DNA of 10,835 nucleotides from positions 1 through 10,835 of the forward strand of contig MNZL01000137.1 in NCBI GenBank assembly GCA_001873585.1, given 5' to 3'. Below, piece after piece: positions 6,115-10,835 of this stretch. The notes beneath the pieces are model-generated. The model did no database searches. It had not been told where the DNA came from and saw only the letters and a program-made list of their open reading frames with translations. The position numbers and the translations under genes are program-made. Position 1 is the stretch's first letter. Every line of letters begins with the position of its first letter. The DNA comes from Rhodobacterales bacterium CG2_30_65_12. Lineage in GTDB: Bacteria; Pseudomonadota; Alphaproteobacteria; Rhodobacterales; Rhodobacteraceae.

Positions 6115-8040
6115 CTATTTCTCGGTAAGCTTGAGCTCGATCCGCCGGTTCGCCGCCAGCGCTTGCTTGCTGTCGCCCGCCGCCACCGGCTGAAACTCGC
6201 CAAATCCGGTCGCCGCCAGCCGGCCCGGCGGAAAGCCAAGAACATCAACCATGTAGCTCACCACCGAGAGTGCGCGCGCCTGGCTCAGTTCCCAGTTCGA
6301 GGCATAGGGGCTGTTGGCCCCGAGCTTGGTCTTGTCGGTATGCCCGTCGACGCGGATCACCCAGTCGATCTCGGGCGGGATCTCGTCCGACACATCCGAG
6401 AGGATCGCCGCCACCCGCGTGATCTGCGCCTTGCCGCCGTCCGACAGATCGGCCTTGCCGGGGGCAAACAGCACTTCGGAGGAAAAAACGAAGCGGTCGC
6501 CGACAATCTGCACCCCTTCGCGGGCGCCAAGGATCTCGCGCATCCGGCCAAAAAACTCCGAGCGGTAGTTTTCGAGGTTCCTCGCCTCGGCGGTGAGCCG
6601 GCGTGCTTCTTCCTCCAGCCGTTTGCGCTCGGCCTCTTCCAGCTCGGCCCGGGCGCGCTGCTCGGCGGCCACCTGCGCCAGCGCCGTGTTGAGCCGAGAG
6701 CCCAGCGCCTCGATCTGCACCTGCGCCTCGGCATCGCGCTGGTCGGCCTCGTCGAGCACCTCCTGCAACGATCCGAGTTGGCCACGCAGCGCCGCGATCT
6801 GCTCGTTCAACAGCGCCACCTTGCGCGCGGCCTCCGCGCTCGCCGCCTCCTCCTCGGCAAGTGCCGAGTTGGCCGCCGCCAGCAGTGCCGCGCGTTGTTG
6901 GGCTTCGGTCAGCGCTGTCTCGGCCTGTTGTTCGGCGGCGAGCTTGGCAGCGAGCGCGGCCGCAAGCTGATCGCGCAGCGCTTCTTCGCCGCCGACGGCC
7001 TCGCGCAGCGTTTCCACGTCGATCAGCGCGGCGGCGAGCTTCGCATCAAGATCGGTGTTTGCCGCTTTCGCCGCCGCCAGCAGGGTGAGGGTTTCCTCCG
7101 CCCGGCGGCGCTGCTCTTCCAGCGCCAGCGTCATCGCCGTGAGTTCGGTTTGCGAAGTCGCGAGCTTCTCGCGCAATGCGTCCGCAGCGGCAATTTCGGC
7201 AAGCCTGGCAGTTTCCTCCGCGCTCAGCGCAACCTGCGACTCGGCCAGTCGGGCGCGCAAGGCCTCAGCCGCCGCGGCCTCGGCCAGCCGGGCCTTTTCT
7301 TCTTGTGAAAGCGCCGTTTCCAGCTCGGTGATCCGGGCGTTCAGCCCGTCCATCGCGCCGGTGCTTTTTTCAAGCCGGGCCAGCGCTTGGGCGAGCGAAG
7401 TTTCGGTTTCGTCGGCTTTGGCGGTCATCTCGGCCACCATCGCTTCAAGCGCCGCGCGCTGCGCCGCCGCCAGCCGCGCCGCCTCGGCTTGTGCATCCAC
7501 CTCGTCGCGGGCGCGGGCGAGCGCGAGGTTGAGCGCCTCCTGCTCGGTGATCATCCGCGCCTCGGCGGCTTCCAGTTCGTCGACCCGGGCCGCCAGCGTA
7601 TCGCCGCGCTGAAGCGCCGTATCGCGTTCGGCCAGAAGCGAGGCGACCTGCTGCTCGAAGGTGGTGATCCGCGCCGCCCGCGCCGCCAGCTCATTTTCCT
7701 GCCCGGCGACTTGGGCATTGAGCGATGCGATCAGCGCCGCCTGGGCCTGCGCCTCGGTACGCGCCTGCCCGAGCGAGGCGGTCAGGGTGCCCACCTCGCC
7801 CTCCAGCCGGGCCGCGCGGCTCTGCTCCATGCCCAGCGCGTCGGCCAGTTCGGCGACCTGCGCCGAGAGCGCATCTAGCTCGCTGGCCTGCCCCGAGATC
7901 GTCTCGCGCAGCACGAATTGCACCACCATGAAGATGGTGAGCACGAACATCAGCACCAAAAGCAGTGCCGTCATCGCATCGACAAATCCCGGCCAGATCG
8001 AGCTTGACACGTTTCGCGTGGCGCGGCGGCTGAGGGCCAT
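6115..8040 (-). CDS. MotB-like protein: one TM helix, very long coiled coil, OmpA domain
   Basis: 641 residues. The N-terminus (SRRATR) is basic and cytoplasmic, followed by one membrane helix (about 16-44) reading GFVDAMTALLLVLMF. D21 sits where MotB has its proton-carrying aspartate, and DAMTAL parallels MotB's DFMTAM. Residues about 48-495 are almost entirely Ala/Glu/Leu/Gln/Arg heptads, a coiled coil that should lie in the periplasm. It includes a 28-residue tandem repeat (244-271 and 272-299). The C-terminal OmpA-like domain (about 510-641) has VDGHTD (564-569), SNWELSQARA (581-590) and NRRIEL (631-636), the peptidoglycan-binding signature. Its gene starts one base after the MotA-like gene stops, so the two are translationally linked and surely work together. 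Likely role: the peptidoglycan-anchored half of a proton-driven membrane complex. Flagellar MotB and ZorB are relatives; typical MotB is about half this length. Confidence 0.88.
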   Translation of the reverse strand: MALSRRATRNVSSSIWPGFVDAMTALLLVLMFVLTIFMVVQFVLRETISGQASELDALSAQVAELADALGMEQSRAARLEGEVGTLTASLGQARTEAQAQAALIASLNAQVAGQENELAARAARITTFEQQVASLLAERDTALQRGDTLAARVDELEAAEARMITEQEALNLALARARDEVDAQAEAARLAAAQRAALEAMVAEMTAKADETETSLAQALARLEKSTGAMDGLNARITELETALSQEEKARLAEAAAAEALRARLAESQVALSAEETARLAEIAAADALREKLATSQTELTAMTLALEEQRRRAEETLTLLAAAKAANTDLDAKLAAALIDVETLREAVGGEEALRDQLAAALAAKLAAEQQAETALTEAQQRAALLAAANSALAEEEAASAEAARKVALLNEQIAALRGQLGSLQEVLDEADQRDAEAQVQIEALGSRLNTALAQVAAEQRARAELEEAERKRLEEEARRLTAEARNLENYRSEFFGRMREILGAREGVQIVGDRFVFSSEVLFAPGKADLSDGGKAQITRVAAILSDVSDEIPPEIDWVIRVDGHTDKTKLGANSPYASNWELSQARALSVVSYMVDVLGFPPGRLAATGFGEFQPVAAGDSKQALAANRRIELKLTEK

Positions 8041-8041
8041 G

Positions 8042-9214
8042 TCAGCCTCGCCCGCCGCCGAGCTGGCGGATCGCCTTGGTGAGATGGGCGATGTCGGCGC
8101 GCAGGTCGCTCAAGGATTCCTGCCGCCCGGCGCTCATCTCTTCGAGGATGCGCAGAAGCTGCACGTCGATCGAGCGCAGCCGCATCCGGCTTTCGGCGTC
8201 GGCATGAGCACCGCCCGCCTCGGCCTGCGATTCGAGCAGGGCCACCAGCCGCTCCTGGCCATCGGCAATGCGGATCAGGTGCGGGGTAGAGACGCCTTCC
8301 GCCTCGATCTGCCGGCTCAACCGGTCCACCGCGTCAGCGAGCTGGCCAAGCCGATCGTCCACCATTGCCCGGCTCACGTCGGACTGGGTGAACATCTGCG
8401 CCATCGCCTCCATCTGCTCGGACATGTGCGCTAGCCATGCCCCCGCGCCGCTCGTCTCGCCCGGGGCCTCCGCCTCGCCGGGAGCAAACCCGAGCCGGGT
8501 GATCGAGCCCAGCCATTCTTCGAGCTCGCGGTAGAAGCGGTTTTGCCCGTGGGTGACAAAAAGTTCCAGCAGCCCGACCACGAGCGAGCCGGCAAGGCCG
8601 AGCAGAGACGACGAAAACGCCGTGCCCATGCCGCCGAGCTGGCTTTCAAGCCCGGACATCAGCCGGTTAAACACCTCCACGCCGCCATCGCCCTCTTCCG
8701 GTGCGAGCGAGCGGATCGTGTCCACCATTGCCGGAACGGTTGTGGCAAGGCCGTAGAAGGTGCCAAGAAGACCCAGGAAAATCAGAAGGTTGGTAACGTA
8801 GCGGGTGATGTCGCGCTCTTCGTCGATGCGGGTGGCGACCGAGTCGAGGATCGACCGCGCGCTAGCTGCGCCGATCTGCATTTTCGCGCCGCGTCCGCGC
8901 AGAAGCCCCGCCAGTGGGGCCAGCAGGCGCGGCGGGTGGCCCGCGTCGTGCCCCGGGCGACTGGCGACGTAGCCTTTCACCCAGCGCACCGACGAGCTCA
9001 CCTGCACCACCTGCCAGATCGTCGCAAACAGGCCGACGATGAACACAAAAGCGATGAAGCCGTTAAGATAGATATTGGCCAGAAAAACCGGCAGCACCTT
9101 GGGAAGCGCTATGTAAACGCCCACCCCCACCAGCGCGAGGGCGACAACGATCAGAACGACCTGCCGCGTCGGTTGGGTAAAATTCGGCTCCGCCACGCGG
9201 TCCGGCTGGTCCAT
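8042..9214 (-). CDS. MotA/TolQ/ExbB-family proton-channel protein
   Basis: 390 residues from ATG 9214, chosen because AAGGGGG (9219-9225) lies just upstream; a longer TTG-started frame (9280) would begin inside the predicted -35 box. Four membrane helices are visible, at about 19-37, 45-71, 140-161 and 199-221. Helix 3 carries LLIFLGLLGTFYGLATTVP and helix 4 GMGTAFSSSLLGLAGSLVVG, the paired signature of MotA/TolQ/ExbB channels, with T152, P161 and T198 in likely channel-lining positions. Between helices 2 and 3 is a cytoplasmic loop of about 70 residues. The tail (222-390) is cytoplasmic, helical and coiled-coil-like, with no domain I recognise. In known members five copies surround two copies of the MotB/ExbD/TolR partner, here encoded one base downstream. 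The long tail and four helices bring it closer to MotA/ZorA than to ExbB. Function unknown. Confidence 0.87.
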   Translation of the reverse strand: MDQPDRVAEPNFTQPTRQVVLIVVALALVGVGVYIALPKVLPVFLANIYLNGFIAFVFIVGLFATIWQVVQVSSSVRWVKGYVASRPGHDAGHPPRLLAPLAGLLRGRGAKMQIGAASARSILDSVATRIDEERDITRYVTNLLIFLGLLGTFYGLATTVPAMVDTIRSLAPEEGDGGVEVFNRLMSGLESQLGGMGTAFSSSLLGLAGSLVVGLLELFVTHGQNRFYRELEEWLGSITRLGFAPGEAEAPGETSGAGAWLAHMSEQMEAMAQMFTQSDVSRAMVDDRLGQLADAVDRLSRQIEAEGVSTPHLIRIADGQERLVALLESQAEAGGAHADAESRMRLRSIDVQLLRILEEMSAGRQESLSDLRADIAHLTKAIRQLGGGRG

Positions 9215-9218
9215 GTGG

Positions 9219-9225
9219 ACCCCCT
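9219..9225 (-). promoter_or_regulatory. Ribosome binding site deciding the MotA-like start
   Basis: On the minus strand AAGGGGG precedes ATG 9214 by four bases. It supports this start over the upstream TTG at 9280 in the same frame, which would add 22 residues (a basic, glycine-rich leader) and has no comparable site. Confidence 0.6.
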
Positions 9226-9239
9226 TGCCTGCTCTGTTT

Positions 9240-9254
9240 CCTGCGCCGCGCAGG
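9240..9254. repeat. 15-bp palindrome at the predicted transcription start
   Basis: CCTGCGC and GCGCAGG flank a single C. It overlaps the downstream half of the predicted -10 box and the likely transcription start of the MotA-like gene. It could be a repressor site or fold as a small 5' leader hairpin (5-bp stem, five-base loop). Short GC palindromes are common in such DNA, so this is tentative. Confidence 0.3.
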
Positions 9255-9280
9255 ATAGGCCCAAGGTGCAGCCGTGCCAA
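9252..9280 (-). promoter_or_regulatory. Sigma70-type promoter of the MotA/OmpA-like operon
   Basis: On the minus strand TTGGCA (9280-9275) matches the -35 consensus in five of six positions and TATCCT (9257-9252) matches the -10 in four of six, with exactly 17 bases between. Transcription would start near 9245, giving a leader of about 30 bases before ATG 9214. The promoter lies wholly between the chaC stop and the MotA-like gene, so the pair can be expressed independently of chaC. Confidence 0.5.
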
Positions 9281-9290
9281 GGTCTTACTC

Positions 9291-9830
9291 TTAGCCCCGC
9301 AGCGCGCGCACGGCAGCGGCCAGCCGGGTCAGCTCAGCATCTTCGATGCCGAGCGCGGCGAGGTGGTGGGCGGTGTTGAACAGGTAGTCCGAGTTCGGCC
9401 CGCGTCCGCCCACGGCGCAGGCGATGATCCGCGTCTGCTCCTCAAACGAGAGCCCGCCGCAATATTGGGCGTGGCCGGGGTCGACCACATAGGTAATGGC
9501 CTCGATCCGGCGGTCGTCAGCAAGGTCGACACCAAGGCGCTTTTCCTCATAAGCCGCCGAGATCAACTCGCGCTCGCGCAGGTAGGCCAGCGTTTCATCC
9601 GCAGCATCCGCCGGCACCCGAAACGCCAGCCCGTCGCAGGCCGCGCCGGGGCTGGCGTCGAGCGCCAGCACCAGCCCGGGGCGCTCGGGCGTGCCGCGAT
9701 GGTGGATCGACCACATGCAGAAGCTGCGCTGGTAGCCCGGCAGCCGCGCCAGCGCGGTTTCGACATGGGCAAAGCCCGGGTGCCACAGGAGCGAGCCGTA
9801 GCCGAAGACCCAGAGATCATTGCCTGTCAT
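9291..9830 (-). CDS. chaC: Gamma-glutamylcyclotransferase, ChaC type
   Basis: 179 residues, a compact bacterial ChaC. FGYGSLLW (9-16) is the family's substrate-binding loop, and YLRERE (83-88) holds the catalytic glutamate, most likely E88. YVVDP (114-118), GPNSDYL (144-150) and the closing helix with LGIED are further family marks. ChaC enzymes split glutathione into 5-oxoproline and cysteinylglycine in the cytosol, lowering the glutathione pool. GCGAGGG lies about seven bases before the ATG. The gene is divergent from the DUF2125 gene, with 62 bases between starts, and is followed after 76 bases by the MotA-like gene, which has its own promoter. A direct functional link to either neighbour is not evident; the grouping may simply be conserved gene order. 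Confidence 0.93.
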   Translation of the reverse strand: MTGNDLWVFGYGSLLWHPGFAHVETALARLPGYQRSFCMWSIHHRGTPERPGLVLALDASPGAACDGLAFRVPADAADETLAYLRERELISAAYEEKRLGVDLADDRRIEAITYVVDPGHAQYCGGLSFEEQTRIIACAVGGRGPNSDYLFNTAHHLAALGIEDAELTRLAAAVRALRG

Positions 9831-9892
9831 GTCGCTGGCCCTCGCCCTGCCCCGCCTGTAGAGTGCTCCCGTCCTGCCAGAGAGAGGCCCCC

Positions 9893-10835
9893 ATGCGCAA
9901 GCTCATGCTCGCCGTCACCCTGCTCGTGCTCGCCGCCCTCGGCTGGGGCGGCTACTGGTTTGTCGGCTCCAGCGCGCTGGATCGCAGCCTGGGCGACTGG
10001 CTGGAGACGCGCCGCGCCGGTGGCTGGGTGGCCGAAGCGGCCACGCTCGAAACGCGCGGTTTTCCCAACCGGTTCGATACCACCTTCGAGGCGCTTGAAC
10101 TGGCCGATCCGGGCACCCGCGTGGCCTGGTCGGCACCGATGTTCCAGCTTCTGCAACTGAGTTACCGCCCGGGCCATGTGATCGCGATCTGGCCCGGCAC
10201 CCAGCGCTTCACCCTTCCCGACCAGCAGATCGACGTGACCAGCGAGGGCTTGCGCGGTTCCTTCGAGGTGGGCGCAGACCTGGCGCTGCCGGTTCTCGCG
10301 GTGACGATCGAGGCCCGCGCCGCGCGCCTTGCCTCGTCGCGCGGCTGGCAGACGGCGCTGAGTGCCGGGCAGCTTTCGATGCGCGAGAGCCCCGAGCCGA
10401 TCGCGCCTTACAGCTACGATCTCTACCTCGACGCTTCCGACATCACCCCCCCGGCGGACACCCTCGCGCGCCTTGGCCAAGCGGTGCGCCTGCCCGATGC
10501 CATCGCCCATCTGCGCCTTGCGGGCAGCATCGTCTTCGACAAGCGCTGGGACCGGACGGCGGTGGAAGACGCCCGCCCGCAGCCGCGCCAGATCCGGCTT
10601 GACGAGGCTGCGCTGCGCTGGGGCGATCTCGCGCTGCAGGCGTCGGGCACGCTCGACATCGGCGCCGACGGCCAGCCCAGCGGCGAAATCGCGCTGCAGG
10701 CGACAAACTGGCGCGCGATCATCGCGGTGCTGGAGGCCAGCGGCCGGATCGAGCCCGCCCGGGTCGCCGCCCTCGCTCGCGGGCTCGACCTGCTCGCCGC
10801 GCTCTCGGGCGACCCCGAAATCCTAGATGTGCCGC
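9893..10835 (+). CDS. DUF2125 domain protein (3' end outside window)
   Basis: The frame is open from ATG 9893 to the right edge, 314 codons without a stop. GAGAGAGG at 9880-9887 precedes the ATG. The N-terminus (RKLMLAVTLLVLAALGWGGYWF, residues 2-23) is a basic start plus one hydrophobic helix, a membrane anchor or signal peptide, so the rest should be outside the cytoplasm. RGFPNRFDTTFEALEL (55-70), the WSAP segment (79-82) and LSYRPGHVIAIWP (89-101) are the recognisable DUF2125 signature. The remainder is rich in alternating hydrophobic residues, suggesting beta structure. The function of DUF2125 is not known to me; it is common in alphaproteobacteria. The gene is divergent from chaC across 62 bases, where I see only a weak -10 (TAGAGT, 9859-9864) and no good -35. 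Confidence 0.85.
   Translation, partial: MRKLMLAVTLLVLAALGWGGYWFVGSSALDRSLGDWLETRRAGGWVAEAATLETRGFPNRFDTTFEALELADPGTRVAWSAPMFQLLQLSYRPGHVIAIWPGTQRFTLPDQQIDVTSEGLRGSFEVGADLALPVLAVTIEARAARLASSRGWQTALSAGQLSMRESPEPIAPYSYDLYLDASDITPPADTLARLGQAVRLPDAIAHLRLAGSIVFDKRWDRTAVEDARPQPRQIRLDEAALRWGDLALQASGTLDIGADGQPSGEIALQATNWRAIIAVLEASGRIEPARVAALARGLDLLAALSGDPEILDVP

Noticed and set aside
6163..8434. Plus-strand open frames opposite the OmpA-domain gene (6163-7308, 7055-7612, 7387-7878, 7661-8434)
   Set aside because: They arise from the repetitive Ala/Glu codons of the coiled coil read in antisense, giving Ser/Ala- or Arg/Leu-rich low-complexity products.
6115..9214. Zorya anti-phage system (ZorA/ZorB)
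   Set aside because: The pair resembles ZorAB in domain type, but no ZorC, ZorD or ZorE-like gene is adjacent: the flanks are chaC on one side and a terminator plus IS remnant on the other. The long coiled coil is on the MotB-like partner rather than mainly on the MotA-like one. Similarity noted, defence role not claimed.
8042..9280. Longer MotA-like protein starting at TTG 9280
   Set aside because: It would start inside the predicted -35 box and has no good ribosome binding site; ATG 9214 has AAGGGGG just upstream and a normal family N-terminus.
9265..9281. Sigma54 promoter before the MotA-like gene (TGGCACGGCTGC)
   Set aside because: TGGCAC resembles the -24 element, but the next GC is three bases too close for a -12 element and the TTGC is absent. 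The sigma70-type reading has correct spacing.
1..10835. tRNA, rRNA, CRISPR array, riboswitch or attachment site
   Set aside because: I looked through the gaps and saw no cloverleaf, regularly spaced repeats, rRNA motifs, long conserved leader or direct-repeat pair. The only gap over 300 bases is 5391-6114, described above.

Overview
The window is GC-rich throughout, with very dense, tightly packed genes whose antisense frames stay open for long stretches. Together with the gene content this fits an alphaproteobacterium, most likely a Rhodobacterales/Roseobacter-group member. The assignment rests on recognition of protein families (DUF2125 next to ChaC and a MotA/OmpA pair, a GC-rich terminator ending in GGGATATTTT), not on a search.

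Left half (1-5390, + strand): the 3' part of a sugar-catabolic operon. In order it holds the C-terminal end of a FucI-like sugar isomerase, a Gfo/Idh/MocA NAD(P) oxidoreductase, an aldose 1-epimerase, a GabD-like semialdehyde dehydrogenase and a GlcD/D-lactate-dehydrogenase-type FAD oxidase. Stops and starts overlap by 4 bases (ATGA) at two junctions and are 1-11 bases apart at the others, so the genes are probably co-transcribed and translationally coupled. The last two enzymes suggest aldehyde to hydroxyacid to ketoacid. The aldehyde dehydrogenase keeps both arginines of the succinate-semialdehyde pocket, so its substrate probably carries an acidic group.

Middle (5391-6114): a 0.7-kb scar with no intact gene I can support. 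It holds a possible decayed gene fragment (5390-5674), a perfect 19-bp palindrome resembling a TetR-type operator beside a weak promoter-like sequence, a short GTGA-loop hairpin, a frameshifted and truncated IS110/IS1111-type transposase remnant on the minus strand, and a strong GC hairpin that probably terminates the minus-strand operon to its right.

Right half (6115-9830, - strand): ChaC-type gamma-glutamylcyclotransferase, then, behind its own likely sigma70-type promoter, a MotA/TolQ/ExbB-family channel protein and a 641-residue MotB-like protein. The latter has one membrane helix carrying the proton-channel aspartate, a coiled coil of about 440 residues and a C-terminal OmpA peptidoglycan-binding domain. 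The two genes are separated by one base and look like a proton-driven stator complex of unknown job; this is the strongest candidate for an undescribed system here. Divergent from chaC, a DUF2125 protein starts at 9893 (+) and runs off the right edge.
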